The notes below the pieces were generated by a model. That model saw only the letters and a list, made by a program, of their open reading frames with translations, was not told the DNA's origin and did no database searches. A stretch of DNA of 64,000 nt, from the NCBI RefSeq assembly GCF_905163445.1, contig NC_053187.1, forward strand, positions 9,362,001-9,426,000. Reading direction: 5' to 3'. Both the position numbers and the translations under genes were made by a program. The stretch is from Pararge aegeria (taxonomy: Eukaryota; Arthropoda; Insecta; Lepidoptera; Nymphalidae). This document shows, piece by piece, positions 34,908 through 46,699 of the stretch (its first letter is position 1; each line of letters starts with the position of its first letter).

Positions 34908-34953
34908 AAGTCTATGTAAAATATTGAAGGCCTTCAATATTTTGCATAGACTT
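34908..34953. repeat. Loopless palindrome, 23-bp arms
   Basis: Two 23-bp arms meet at 34930/34931 ('attgaaggccttcaat' at the centre) with a single T/C mismatch. Too long and exact for chance. Confidence 0.95.
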
Positions 34954-35795
34954 GTTTACGAAGGCTTTCTGTTTTTATTTAACCCTGTATTTTAACTGGA
35001 TCAAGCGGTTCCGTAGTTTGGGTCCTGAATTGTACTAAAACTATGTTGTTTGAAGTTTCATATAACAGCACGCAGTTAAGACATTGATTTCTCTTACAAT
35101 CCTCGGATAAAGTACCTTTGAACAAACTGGCCCTGTTATTCATCCCTAAGACGTGATTATAGCCGAAAGCGACCGATTGCGGGTTAATGGCTTTAACCCG
35201 CTATGGAACATCGTGGAGGGTAGGTATAAAAACTCCAAATCCCTCGTATGAGAGAGGAGAGAAGGTAATTATTTTTATAACGTAGACCCTTGCTTTAATT
35301 GTCTTGTTGACAGTTACGAAAATAGATCAAACATGCTGCAGTTTTCGAATTTCTAGAACACAATGTCTGCGAATTCGTCCGCATACCAGAAGCCTATGAA
35401 ATGTTTAGATGGGAAGATTCAATTACTCAATATTCTATCTGTGCTGCGAAAATATAAATATACACGTTTAAACCTTCATAAGTTTTCGCTCGTTTTATAT
35501 TTTCTATCCAATTTAGGTTTAGGTTTTCTATCATATTAAATCAAATTTATTAATTACACAAGTCCTTCTTGTTTCAACCATTCTTATTAATTTAATGTCA
35601 TTAAAACACCAAATTTAAGTTCAATTTCGTACCAACCAGATATCCGACCTTCTCTTTGATAATGTTTTTCACTGTGTAGATAAACATATCTGACAGTAAC
35701 AATCTTAACATTAGCATTTCGGACAACTTGGCTACATATAATTAGTGATCAATTTGAATTTAATTTTATTAATAGAATTTTTTTTATCAAACCAC
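34954..35795. other. Unique DNA, small hairpin
   Basis: GCGGGTTAA and TTAACCCGC (35179-35201) form a 9-bp hairpin with a 5-nt loop. Nothing else recognised. Confidence 0.5.
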
Positions 35796-35911
35796 CAGTG
35801 GCGTGCACAAGATTATTGACCAAGGTAGGCATAATGCTGGAAAATGGTATAAAATTGAAAAATTCCCTACCTAGGCAGTGCATTAGTGCATATATGAAAT
35901 GCACGCCACTG
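35796..35911. mobile_element. hAT-M MITE, intact, 116 bp
   Basis: Perfect 12-bp terminal inverted repeats CAGTGGCGTGCA and TGCACGCCACTG, flanked by perfect 8-bp duplications CAAACCAC (35788-35795 and 35912-35919). The 8-bp target site and CAGTGGCG-type ends place it with the hAT superfamily. The interior contains 'ataaaattgaaaaattccc' and a second GCAGTGCATTAGTGCAT block. No coding capacity. The least decayed copy here, so probably the youngest. Confidence 0.9.
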
Positions 35912-36196
35912 CAAACCACAAAGCAATATCTTGGGGATTTCTCATGAGTTAGTGTAACCTCATAGAAAAACCCTAGGTGTTACGACAAATGATTAATATA
36001 TGTTTTTTTTATTGCTCTAGCTTAGCTTTCACTGGTCCGGTAGGATTATGATAGATTTTTTAAACGGGTGTGAGTTCGTTCGCAGAAGCACTACTGACAT
36101 GCTTATTTCTGCATTATTAAACTCTTTATTTGTATACCACAACATTAACATATTTAAAATATAACAAAAACAGAAACATATCGAAAGAAGTAGTAA

Positions 36197-36255
36197 AACA
36201 AAAGGCGGCCTTATCGCTTAATAGCGATCTCTGCCAGGCATCCTTAGAATTAGGA
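36197..36255 (-). mobile_element. CR1/jockey-like LINE 3' UTR fragment
   Basis: Plus strand 'aaaaggcggccttatcgctt' and 'agcgatctctgccaggca' is the reverse complement of the tail at 33027. The 176-codon minus ORF 36218-36748 runs through this and the next repeat and is spurious. Confidence 0.7.
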
Positions 36256-36440
36256 AAAAAAAAGGAAGAGGAGAATAGACTGCTGGTGGTACAAATATTA
36301 AAATACATACATGCGAATAACTACATGCTAATACATAAACTAGTGTACACAAAAAGATTAAAAAAAAATATATATAATTAATAAATAAATATAAAAATAA
36401 ACTAATATATATAATAACAACACTTACATAACAACTTAAA

Positions 36441-36553
36441 GGCAGGCAGTTTTTATATGTGTTCCTTGCGTGTCCTGCAAATAGTTGCGGTTTATAGGCG
36501 ATGGTTTTCCACTTGCCATCAGGGCACCAGGTGGACCATCTTTTGGTTCGCCA
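36441..36553 (-). mobile_element. Degenerate SINE-like repeat
   Basis: Minus strand 'ggcgaaccaaaagatggtcc', 'cacctggtgccctgatgg' and 'aagtggaaaaccatcgccta' recall a lepidopteran SINE body. The tRNA-like head was not found. Confidence 0.5.
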
Positions 36554-37235
36554 ATAAAAATAAATAAAAAAAAAACAATTATTAAATACCTCATAGCATA
36601 AATCATTCACGAATGAATTTTTTATCATCACCTCACAATAATTATGACATGAAACCGTATGGTCGTAAATAAACAAGTACCTATTGAGTTTAACACTAAG
36701 TACGGTTTGCAGACTTTCATAAAGGTTGAGGCTAGCGCCAAAGAGCATGTGTTAAAAAGAATACAGAAATACTATCCGGCGATCAAGGAAAAAATACTTC
36801 TCAGTCATTGCGAATAATTGTGCATTTAATATGAAGTAGGTATGCCCAATATAATAAACGTGTTCATCGGAATATATGGGCCAAGTATGCAACGGTGCGT
36901 AAAAGCAATCTGAGTCGTGGTCTAATTATAGCGCAGTGCCTCGACGCGACAAGCGATGCTCAATGAATTTAATTATTACATCCATTACGCGTAATTATTA
37001 TTGTTGTAAATCACACTTGTACCTAGTCGTACGTGCATTTAAATGGTTTATAGCAGACGAATCTCCAGCAAATACCTATGCTAATAGATGAATAAACAGG
37101 TAACCACATAAATAGATCCTTCTTAATAGATTCGTTCATCTTTTCGGATTGCCGGTGTGGATATATACAACGGTGTATGACAACAATCTTTTTGGTGTGT
37201 TTCTAGATAAATATTACAATGTAATCACCACTTAT
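36554..37235. other. Unique DNA
   Basis: No feature recognised. Confidence 0.5.
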
Positions 37236-37378
37236 AAGTGGAGTGCACATCATACATGCCCAAAATCACTACCCTGAAATTTCCAACAGTATCGAAGAAG
37301 GATTTTTCATTTAATGAAATATTTCCGCTTTATGCCTACAGTGGTCAAAAACAATGCGCAGCCCACCTCCGCAAAGTT
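37236..37378. mobile_element. hAT-M MITE, degraded
   Basis: 'aagtggagtgcacatcatac' matches the left end of the 27306 copy ('cagtggcgtgcacttcatac'). The shared interior includes 'ctaccctgaaatt' and 'gaaggatttttc'. The right end is decayed and no target duplication is clear. Confidence 0.55.
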
Positions 37379-37483
37379 ATTCTGAACGGCACTTACGCCC
37401 GATGTTAGAAATAATAGATGGCAGATTTGATTTTAGTAGTGCTATCCTAATCCTTATCTACCGGGTTGAGTAGGAAAAGAATA

Positions 37484-38252
37484 GAACACACACGCAATTT
37501 TCCCGACCGATTACGGCCACGGTGGTGTCTCTCCAGGGAGATTTTCCAACTACCTGAGAGCTTTTATATAGTGCACTAGCGTACCCAGCTCCCTTGGTCG
37601 GGCTAGATTTTGCTTTATTTTATTTAAACAATAAACTTACATCATTAAATTTTTAATTTAGGTCTCATAATATATTAAATCATTTATTTCTCTCCGTATT
37701 CATTATCTTCTATTCTCTTCTCGAGCGGGTGAAGATCATTATCTACACCCATGTACACCCAAGAATAGAATATTATCATATAAGTAAATAAAAGCTGTAT
37801 TTGACGGTTTGACAGTTCAAAAATAGGAGTGTTACGATCGTCACCAAACTGTATACGATTACTCGCCGGGTCAATCCGGAGATTCCCTGAAAGTTTCATT
37901 GAAATCGGTCCAGCCGTTACGGAGCCTATACGGAACATACCCACACACTTTCTCTTTTATATATATATAGATATGTGTGTGCGTTAACACCGGTACACTC
38001 TCTACTCCCTCACTGTCATAGTCCGATAGGACATCAGCTCCGACACGACCGGACAGAGCTCAGGCGAAGGACCGACAGCTCTCCGAGGCACGGAGGTGAT
38101 TCACCGTCAATTTCCAAACTTCGGGCTGGTACCTACTAAGAAATTCTTAATAGAAAACCCCAATACTCTTCATTGGACCGATCCGGAGACCGAACCCAGA
38201 ACCTCGTTATTTGCAGTCGAACATGCTCTCCAGTAGACCATCGAGGCAGTTA
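37484..38252 (-). mobile_element. SINE-D, split by a nested insertion
   Basis: Minus-strand head near 38252: A-box-like 'cctcgatggtctactggaga', B-box-like 'tgggttcggtctccgg'. The body continues on the plus strand as 'ttcgggctggtacctactaa', 'cacgaccggacagagctc', 'actccctcactgtcatagtc', and after the insertion 'cgaccgattacggccacggt'. The two halves join in order if 37583-37972 is removed. The same family recurs, more decayed, at 45382. Confidence 0.75.
37583..37972 (+). mobile_element. CTAG-type element nested in SINE-D
   Basis: Starts 'tagcgtacccagctccct', contains 'aagtttcattgaaatcggtc' and 'cagccgttacggagcc', and ends 'tatatatatagat', typical of lepidopteran non-autonomous elements. It interrupts SINE-D between 'tagtgcac' and 'gtgtgtgcg'. 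An 86-codon antisense ORF is spurious. Confidence 0.7.
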
Positions 38253-39266
38253 AAAGAGGATAGCAGTACATATTTCAATCTGCTATCTTAAGATTTTGGA
38301 TACGATCTATTATTAATTTCTAGTGGTAGCTGAGTATGGATGTAGCCTATATATAATAGTAACTGGCATCAGAGCAATTTTCACTGCTAAGTGCTAAAAA
38401 CCTATCAAAGTGCACCGGTGCATCTCGGGCAATCGTAGTAACACACATCTTTTTCTATAGACCTAATTCTCATATACTTAGTTGTAAAGATTCCGTAACG
38501 TTATAGAAACATAATGGAATCTTCAACGCTATAAACGATAAAGTTAAAAATTTCAAAATCAACCTAAATCCAATAAATTTTTTATCCATAATTTTATAAA
38601 ATTGTCAAGCTGTGAAATTGAAAGTAATCTGTACGTCTATAACTACGTCGATGTTTTTGATACTTCCTATTTATACTTTTTTCACAACTAGGTAAGTAAC
38701 TATGTATTTAACTGTAAACCTTGTTTCATTGAATTTTATTTTAATAGATAACTTTTCCAAACTGGTTCCCACGACTGTTTTCATGTTTATACATCGATTT
38801 AAAGTAATAAAAGATAGATTAAGTAAACAAGCCAGTGATATAACTACTCGAAACTTTAAGTGCATTTCTTTTTATACCTTATCATAAAGATAAGTAAGAA
38901 AGAGTAAATTTCGTTGAATTAAATCAAACGCGATAAAATAGTCGGACACGACCGTGAAGCCAAAGTTTTTTATGAATATTTAAAACAGGAACTTATACCG
39001 AAACCTTGATGAATATAATGAGCAGCAAAATATTGCGTTTTTGTGTGATTATTATTTAAGTATTCTTAATTGTTTTGTAGATATTTAGATACATATATAT
39101 ACTTAACCGATATCAATAATAAAGAATAACTATTTATTAACATAGATTTTTCTCCCACTTTAAAAATTAAAACTCATATTCTTAGTGAAAGAGTACAAAA
39201 AAGAGTTTTTTTCAACTACTACCTAGCTAGTTATACCAACATATGTATTTTCTGTAGGTATAGATA
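38253..39266. other. Unique AT-rich DNA
   Basis: No repeat or gene recognised. ORFs on opposite strands at 38671-38887 mirror each other and have no domain. Confidence 0.5.
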
Positions 39267-39345
39267 ACTAGGGGTTCCCCGTGACTTCGTCTGCATACAG
39301 CTTCTGTTAAGTAAATTTTTCCTATACTAAGGGTTATCCGCTACA
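39267..39345 (+). mobile_element. CTAG-type element, 5' fragment
   Basis: 'aactaggggttccccgtgac' and 'ttcgtctgcatacag' match the 5' end of the class. Confidence 0.5.
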
Positions 39346-39986
39346 CCACTCAATCCATCCCGACCCACCACGTCGTATCGCGCTATTACTTCGTTATCTC
39401 TGCTGCTAAGGGTAGTAACGTGATTTTAAATAAACTAGGTTTAAGCATGTGGTAGAATATGGCTCTCAAATAATGAAAAAAAAGATTTTATTAATTTGAA
39501 TGGTATATTAGCATGTTTAAACAAAAAACTAACTCTTAAGCTTTATTATTAGTATCTACGTAGATTAGTATCGCCTATGTATTCGGATTTGAGCTAGCTA
39601 CGGTATGGTTATAAAAAACCCAGTTCCGTCGTTTTACTTAGCAGGTATTTTAGTACAGCAGATATCGAATAGGTAGTTGAACTTTAATTACCAGCTTCGG
39701 AAACAATTTTTTTGTTAAAATTACATCATCCAAAATATACCGTAACGAGTAGGTAAGTAAAGACTCAAGCTGCGAGCAACTGCCAGCATTTAATAAAACA
39801 ATTAGGCAGGGATCATAAATCATACGCTTAATTTGTGGACGTTATTTAGCGAGTTTGTGAGAGAAGCTTTTTCGAAACGCTTAATGCAGCTCCTTGTCGA
39901 ATCATCGGACGGTTGGGCTTAATTGAAACATTGCAGCTAACCCGTTTTTAGAAAGTTTTGGCTGAATGCCAGCGGCCGTGGTTCTG
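39346..39986. other. Unique DNA upstream of promoter match
   Basis: GC content rises towards 39,960-39,980 ('aatgccagcggccgtggttc'). No repeat recognised. Confidence 0.5.
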
Positions 39987-40018
39987 TATAAAACACTTGC
40001 ATGGATTTTTAGTTCAGT
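39987..40018 (+). promoter_or_regulatory. Core-promoter match: TATA box plus arthropod Inr
   Basis: TATAAAA at 39987-39993 and TCAGT at 40014-40018 put the Inr adenine (40016) 29 bp from the first T of the TATA box, the spacing used by insect RNA polymerase II promoters. GGACG at 40042 resembles a DPE but is one base off the strict position. No ORF starts close downstream, so any transcript would be non-coding here or have a 5' UTR exon. Confidence 0.4.
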
Positions 40019-40020
40019 CG

Positions 40021-40939
40021 TAAGGTCAAGGTTATCAAAGTGGACGATTAGCGCTTCTCTACATTTTTCATAAGAACCTCATAAGTGACTTAGTCAGTCT
40101 TTTATTTTCTTTGATAGAACTTGAAATGCCTTAGTGCCTTATACCACGAATAGAAAAACACCTCGGATTCCAACATAAAATAAGCAATTAATTTAAAGGA
40201 AATTGTATACAATTTCACAATAAATTACCGGTTGATATCTTGGGGAGGTCACTAAAAAAGTTCAAAGTTTGTATTAAGCGAAATCTTATAGACAAGTCCT
40301 ATTATAGTATAAAGGATTACATAAACGATAAAAAAGCTTCTTAAATATTTTCTAATGACAATGTGCGATGGTGATAACAAAAAGAACACCCGGCTAAGTT
40401 TGTTGTGGGCTTCTTCCTAGACCAGGGCGCGTTTGGAACCCTTGTAGCTTTAGTTTTAAGTTTACGATTGTAGTTATCGCAATCACTACTCACTGCTATG
40501 TACACATTTTGTATATATTCAACGCATCAAAAGTGCCATCTATGTGCCTATTTGAATGAGTTACTTTGAATGAGCAGATACAGAGTGCTACAAATATTAT
40601 ACTGAATGTGTATAAAAACTTTCTGGTAAAGATGCTTTCTTTAAAAAACAAACAATTTTACAAATTCGGTGAGAAGATAGATTGCATCAGCGGAGGAAGA
40701 ATAAAGGATTGTATCGAGGGATTTTGATAAAACCAACAAACACGGGAAAAGTATCGAGAAACGCCAAAACATGACACCCGTTATATTGTGCCTAAACAGT
40801 TGGTATTTCGTTTCATAACATATGATATAATAAAAGTGTATTTTAGTGACGTGGAGAAATAATAATTACTTAAAGTGTTTTACTTCACTTGGAGGAATTA
40901 TCCATTTTATAAATTTTAAAATGCATAAAAAACTTTCCG
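40021..40939. other. Unique DNA, small palindrome
   Basis: GAAATTGTATACAATTTC at 40199-40216 is a perfect 18-bp palindrome. Nothing else recognised. Confidence 0.5.
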
Positions 40940-41012
40940 ATTCATGATTTGATCCTGTGACTATGGCAATCGCGGCCTGAGTGATTTTCCACTAAGCTAC
41001 GGTTCTCATCTA
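40940..41012 (-). mobile_element. tRNA-like SINE head fragment
   Basis: Minus strand 'gaaccgtagcttagtggaaa' (A-box-like TAGCTTAGTGG) and 'cacaggatcaaatcatgaat' (weak B-box). No SINE body follows. Not a functional tRNA, since the cloverleaf is incomplete. Confidence 0.45.
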
Positions 41013-41533
41013 AAATTTAAAATTTATAAAATTAATGTAGAGTTTAGTCATTCCTCTAGAGGTAATATGTCACGGAGAGTAGCAGCAGTTTGAGATTCTG
41101 TGCTTTGTACACAGTCGTAAATAGTGATATAGAACTAGGAAGTTCTACTCCTATATTGATGTGTGTGTATCATGTGCCAAATAGTAAATCCAACCTAGTG
41201 ATAACTCTGGCCATAATCCAGCCAGTTTATAATCACGGGAAGAGAAATAGCAAATAAACTACTCATCACGATCAAAACAAATCCCCGTTCCAAAAATACT
41301 GAATTAATAACGTTAACAAATTAACAAATATGACTTTGAAGCATTACTGTAGGTATTGAAATTATTGTCCTTATCAAAATGCTAATTGCTTAAACGAAAT
41401 ATTATAGTATCGTAATTTGAAGAAATTCGATACGATAATCATCCAACAAAACGTCTTTGGGAGTGATTTAACCTTCTATAATGGAGTATTTAAAATTCTT
41501 AATTATGAATCAATTTGAGTCAGCCTAAAAGTT
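41013..41533. other. Unique DNA, imperfect palindrome
   Basis: GTATCGTAATTT and AAATTCGATAC (41407-41433) form an arm pair with one bulge. Confidence 0.5.
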
Positions 41534-41700
41534 CGACGGTTTAGCGAGTGGATTAAAATCCGGTCGCAGGTTCAAATTGGTTATTGACCTATTGGTTTAT
41601 TGCCGTACCTCCTAAAGAACGCCACCACTCTTCACATTCTTGTATTACCTGATGTGGGATCACAAGCACAACATGTAGTTTACAGCATTCAAGACAGACT
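41534..41700 (+). mobile_element. SINE-like element
   Basis: 'ggtttagcgagtggattaaa' (A-box-like) and 'cgcaggttcaaattgg' (B-box-like) begin it. 'attacctgatgtgggatcac' is in the body. Confidence 0.5.
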
Positions 41701-42444
41701 TTTTAATTTTAGTATACGTAACGGAAATTAAAACAATTTGATCGAGCCATTTCATTCGAGACATGCACGGGAATTATAGATAGATATGAAAAAAAAATCC
41801 GTTCAATGAATATAAAGTAAATAGAAGTCTATTTTGAGATACAAATGAATGTGTGTGATACAAATGAGTGTTTCGCAAATCATGTCCTTGGATAAAAGCC
41901 ATAGTATGAAAAATAATCGCTTAAATATGCGATCCTAATCACGACTTCCGGCGTACTATTTTCCGGCGTATAAGTAGTAATGTTAATTCAGGACATGGCA
42001 TATAATGTATGTTTCGAATTTCGTTTCCATTAAGCATTGAATTGTTTAACAAGTTCTTCTTCTGAGTCGTTCGTTCTTGGCAGAGTGGTTATCGCTACAG
42101 GTTACCGTTCTTTATTGTGGCTTTTGCGATGTCATCCACTGGCTTATATTCGAAGCCTTTCGAGAGCATTTACTAAAAGACGAACAAATCACACATCCGA
42201 TTGAATCGTTCTATATTATCGGGAAGTCACCAAGTAGACCATAAACCACCAGTAAGGTAACACTCGACCTTGTAACTACTACTACATATGGGAGTTGGTA
42301 TATTTTCAACTGCACTGTATTTTAGTCCTCGATTTTCAGTTTGTTGAGTTTATCCAATGGGCTGTCCTTAAGTTTATTATTGTTAAGGAACTTCTCCAGC
42401 ACCACATAAAAAGCGTTGATTTTTCATCAGTCAGACTTTTAAAG
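41701..42444. other. Unique DNA, possible old repeat
   Basis: 42,075-42,190 ('cttggcagagtggttatcgc', 'gatgtcatccactggc') has a repeat-like feel but no certain family. Confidence 0.4.
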
Positions 42445-42560
42445 ATATTAAAATGAATGGATGAATGAATATATCCTTTATTGCACACCACAAAAAGGAC
42501 ATAGAACAAAAAGAAAAGTATCTGTACGATATCTGATCTGTTACGTATAAAATAATAACT
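42445..42560 (-). mobile_element. LINE 3' end with ATTCA-type tail
   Basis: Minus strand ends 'gtggtgtgcaataaaggata' then 'attcattcatccattcat', the same type of tail as at 51000 and 62013. Confidence 0.65.
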
Positions 42561-43439
42561 AACATCCCAAACCTATTAATTATTCAAATAACTTCACAAA
42601 CTATCAAATGTACAATAAACACACTATCAAAGGTATCTACTATATTATTATGTTTATGTTTTCCTTATCAGATCAAGCGATAACATTTGGAGGTAAATGC
42701 GTAATGTGAAAAGTAAACTGGCCTATAAAAATATTATGCAGATAAACAGTCTACTGTGCTAAACTTAAACACACATACAGTGCCCAACCTTGGCCGACTA
42801 GGCCTGGATTGTGTTTTCCACAGGATGTTTACACTGCGCATAATTTAAATGAAGAGTGACGCTTTTAGATCTCGTAAATTTTGCAATTTGCTAAAACAAG
42901 GGTAACGATTCAAAACACTGGTAAATTTTCCAAAGTTTACTATTACCTATAATTTATTGCACTTATATCAACTTCTGCCAATAAGTTCGCCGAAGTTACG
43001 TAAACCCTAAGTGCTAATCGCGCTAATGACCTTGGATGCGGTAGCGAAAAACAGATGAAGTAATAATGCCGAAAGCATGTTAGAGTCATCCTGGTGGTAA
43101 AGATTACATCATGCCGTATGAATGAAATGACTACATTTTTGCCTCACGGAAAGCTGTCTGCTATTACGTCTACATCAGCTTTCATGACATTCCGTTCCAT
43201 TTCGCTAATTTTATAAAGGTGTGTTATATTTCGTGATAATGTAACATGTTATAAAGCGCCCAAACAGCACTGCAAGTTCTCCGCTTGTTTATCAATGTTT
43301 GACATAATATCTGTTGCAAGTTGAAGCACGGGTCGATGTTCCAAAAAAAGTGACAACGCTGATCTGTTACACACATTTTTAGCAGATATGACGTGGCATG
43401 CTCGTTCTGTTTGTCGTTTTCGAAATCGCTTTTAGATCA
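42561..43439. other. Unique DNA
   Basis: No feature recognised. Confidence 0.5.
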
Positions 43440-43550
43440 GTCGCTACCTTCATCATCACCAGCCTATAACAATCCACTGCTGGATTAAAGGCCTTTTCTT
43501 AACAGACAGTTTGCTCATAATCACCGCGCTGGGCAGTCGAGACGGTTATT
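43440..43550 (-). repeat. Tail-X repeat, minus
   Basis: Plus 'cttcatcatcaccagcctat', 'atccactgctggattaaagg' and 'ataatcaccgcgctgggcag' are Tail-X reversed. Confidence 0.75.
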
Positions 43551-43554
43551 GTTA

Positions 43555-43760
43555 TAAATAGTAGTAGTAGCACAGAGCCTCAGAGGATGATCCTGTCCAT
43601 TCTCCGTTATATTCCCGTAATCGCCTCGTACAATACCCGCGGGAATAGGTGAAGTGGTGACTACTGTATACTTCCCGGATGAGTTTGGTCAATAAAGCTA
43701 TGTATTTACTACTACTAATAATGGCTGTGCAAAACTTGCGCCTGAGTAGGATCACCATTG
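43555..43760. repeat. Possible old repeat
   Basis: 'cctcagaggatgatcctg', 'cattctccgttatattcccg' and 'tcgcctcgtacaatacccgc' recall a recurrent lepidopteran text. The 68-codon minus ORF over it is not credited. Confidence 0.4.
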
Positions 43761-45211
43761 ACCAGAAAGCGAGATACCAATATTTAATGTATCCATTATA
43801 ATAAGTCTTTTATTTAATGAGATTCAGAGACTTAATGCTGCTGAGTTCATACAGTGATACATGAAATTCTATTATATCTCTGCATATATAAACCGATCAC
43901 ATTGTGAATGCATCCTTAGCATTTTTAATAAATGGGATTTCTGACTTTCCAAGCTGAATGTTAATTCTGTCCATACGTATTTTGCTCTATAATACTTTTC
44001 TTAACTTATTTTATATAAAAAAATCCGTAAATACGAAATTAATGAATAAATAATGAGTAATACAATTTTAAAAGAAACCGTAAAGAACGTGCTTAAAACG
44101 AAACGACTACCAATTCGTTTTATTAATGAACCGTACAGTAATCGAGCTTAACTGAAAAAAATGATCGCCATTTAATCCCACTACTGTTTATTTATGTGAC
44201 TGCATCTACATTATGGTTCGGTGTGACGCGACGCTTTTCTCGAAAACATCACTCACATTTATTTTGGGAAATACTATAATAATATAAATAAGGGAACATT
44301 GCCCATCCCAATATACAATATTATTATAGGTATTTTGTATGAATATTAATTATTCTTTTAAGTTATAAAAACTCGTACCAACATATGATATGATGGTATT
44401 TTGTGCAGTACTAAGTAAGTCTCGAACTACTTGTTGATGTTTAGAGAAAACTATGTTTCAGTTTTCTATATAGCTTATTAGGTAATCTCAATACTTTTGA
44501 CAAATCTTAAGGGAAGGAAAAATGTTTGAAATGTCCAGAGTATCAAGATACCAGTGGGGCTAGCATGCGCGCCACGAGAGAGTAAGGTCTACCTATTAGG
44601 TATATCGTCTATCGTCTTTGTCTTAATCGTCTATCTCTAGATAAAATACGAGTAACCGAAAGAGATAATTATCTCGTAGCACGTATGCTACACCTCCTAG
44701 GATTCCATTATGTTCAAGTTGTGAAGACTGTGATTATGTTACGCAAAATACTAAAGTTCAAGACTTCCTATATAGGGCTATAACACCTTACAGCTCCAAC
44801 GTGATCCATATCTGGATATGCTGCTACCTTAACTATAAAGGTATGCCAAATTTCAAAAATCACGTAAGGCACTTGTATAAATTTGAATTCAGAACACAAA
44901 ACGAGCTTTGAAATCACTATAAGCGCATATTCTTGCAAAAATAACCGGCAATTTTGGTTGCATAAGGGTCAACTCCAGAACCGGGTCGCTTAATGATGTC
45001 ACAGACTATAATAATATCGTGAAACGACTAAAGCACACGTTTTATGTTTGTATATTAGGTAACGAAGAACGCTTTTCATTTGTATATTACGAGAACAATT
45101 ATTTGGCAAAGCAAAGCGTTCGTTAAAACATGCTGCGGTCATAAACAACAAAAGAGCAAATGTGTATCGTATATCGTTCGTGATTTTTAGAGATGCAAAT
45201 CAAAATTATGA

Positions 45212-45216
<5 letters not shown>
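43761..45216. other. Unique AT-rich DNA with one palindrome
   Basis: CTATAATAATAT (44274-44285) and ATATTATTATAG (44318-44329) are exact inverted arms, extendable with one bulge. No gene recognised. Confidence 0.5.

Positions 45217-45244
<28 letters not shown>
45217..45244. repeat. (TA)n microsatellite
   Basis: About fourteen TA units. Confidence 0.9.
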
Positions 45245-45250
<6 letters not shown>

Positions 45251-45381
45251 TTTTTATGTATGTACTATTATTCCACAATTGGTCCGATGGTAGTTCCCGA
45301 AAAATATCAGCAAATACCCACCACAATGCTTATATACTAGCTGGTGGGATTTAACGGCTATTGTCATATGTTAGTGATAAC

Positions 45382-45555
45382 AACCAGGAACGACGACAGT
45401 TATGTACTCCCGAAGCGCAGAGATTGATACAACCAACTTTCTAACTCCGGGCCGATACTAAGAACTCTGTAACAATTAACTTCGACGCCAAACATTTGAA
45501 TTAAGGACCTCCTGAGCCGTAGTTGAACATGCTTAACAAATTACAGTAATCTCTT
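45382..45555 (-). mobile_element. SINE-D, degenerate
   Basis: 'gacgacagttatgtactccc', 'ctccgggccgatactaagaa', 'ggacctcctgagccgtagtt' and 'gaacatgct' follow the order of SINE-D at 37972-38252. Confidence 0.65.
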
Positions 45556-45914
45556 TACAAAAAATATTTTCTCCATAAAAAACAAACATAAAAATCCTTG
45601 AAATTTTTTAAGAAATCTACTGAACAAATTACAAAAATGTCGCATAAAAATTAGGTACAAGAATTTTTTTTAAGCACCAACAATTTATTGGTCTGAGTTG
45701 CTCCGATCGACTGAGAATGTGATTGGAAACAGATTTTCGCTAAAAAAGGCAAAGTAATTTGTCACGAAAAACTCCGCGTCAAATTATAAAATAAACGTAA
45801 TGTGATAATTAAAATGCAAGCCTCGGAATGCCCTGAATTTGTCGTGATTACGAAATAAGAGGTAGTTGACGTTGAATGAATAAGGGATTTCCGTACCCAT
45901 TTAATGCATGCATA

Positions 45915-46075
45915 TTTAATATTATAAATGCGATAGTGTCTGTTGGTTCAGTTGATTGTTTGTTAGCTTTATTCGAATGAACAGCTGCACTAAGCTTGAC
46001 GAAATTTTTGCATGCATCCTGGATCCTCAAAATGGCATCCAGTATGTCAGTGGGATTTTAAACCGATTACCGCAA
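45915..46075 (+). mobile_element. CTAG-type element, 5' part
   Basis: 'tatttaatattataaatgcg', 'agtgtctgttggttcag' and 'gcttgacgaaatttttgcat' match this class. It carries the ORFs at 45848-46030 and 45956-46168, both spurious. Confidence 0.55.
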
Positions 46076-46140
46076 GAACGGTTTGATCTTGACGTATTTC
46101 GTCTTAGTTTGGTTTGCTGGAGACGGACATTCTTTTTGCT

Positions 46141-46410
46141 ATTCCACTACGATTTAGCCCTTGACTGAAATCTCACCAGGTGGTTGTGATGGCTAACCTA
46201 TAAGGAGCATGGCAGTCATATTAAAACCATACCTCTAATCGTTTTCTACGCGGTATCGTACTGGAACGCTTAATCTCTAAGCGTCTATGCCGGTATGATG
46301 GTAACTACCTCCACACTCTATAAGGTCAGAGATCAAATTGCCCTGGCCGCGGATCGAACTCGGGACCTCCCATTTATAATACCACAACCTACTACTGCGC
46401 GTGTGAAGAT
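46141..46410 (-). mobile_element. SINE-C, nearly complete
   Basis: Plus 'cactacgatttagcccttga', 'gtatcgtactggaacgctta' and the head 'ggatcgaactcgggacctcc' with 'ctgcgcg' are SINE-C reversed, including the B-box. Confidence 0.8.
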
Positions 46411-46699
46411 ATGATATTTTTTATTCCGGGAAAACACATTGTACCCACGGCAATTATAAAAAAAAACCAGAAACAAACTCGCACAAACACGCGGTTATCA
46501 AATAGTTATATAAATTCAATTCATCCTTAGGTCCAAAAAATTAAAATTTAAACTTGCCTAACTTGTTAATTTAGTACATAATAATTTTTACCTACAGAAT
46601 ATTTATATCCACAGCTTATACGGTCATCGGCAGTCCTAATTAAAGATTGCGAAGTGTTAATGGACAATATCTATTTATTCCCCGGGTAGTTATCTATAG

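Noticed and set aside
36218..36748. 176-codon minus ORF, the longest in the window
   Set aside because: It runs through a LINE tail (36197-36255) and a SINE-like repeat (36441-36553); the translation is hydrophobic low-complexity and its C-terminus is LINE UTR text.
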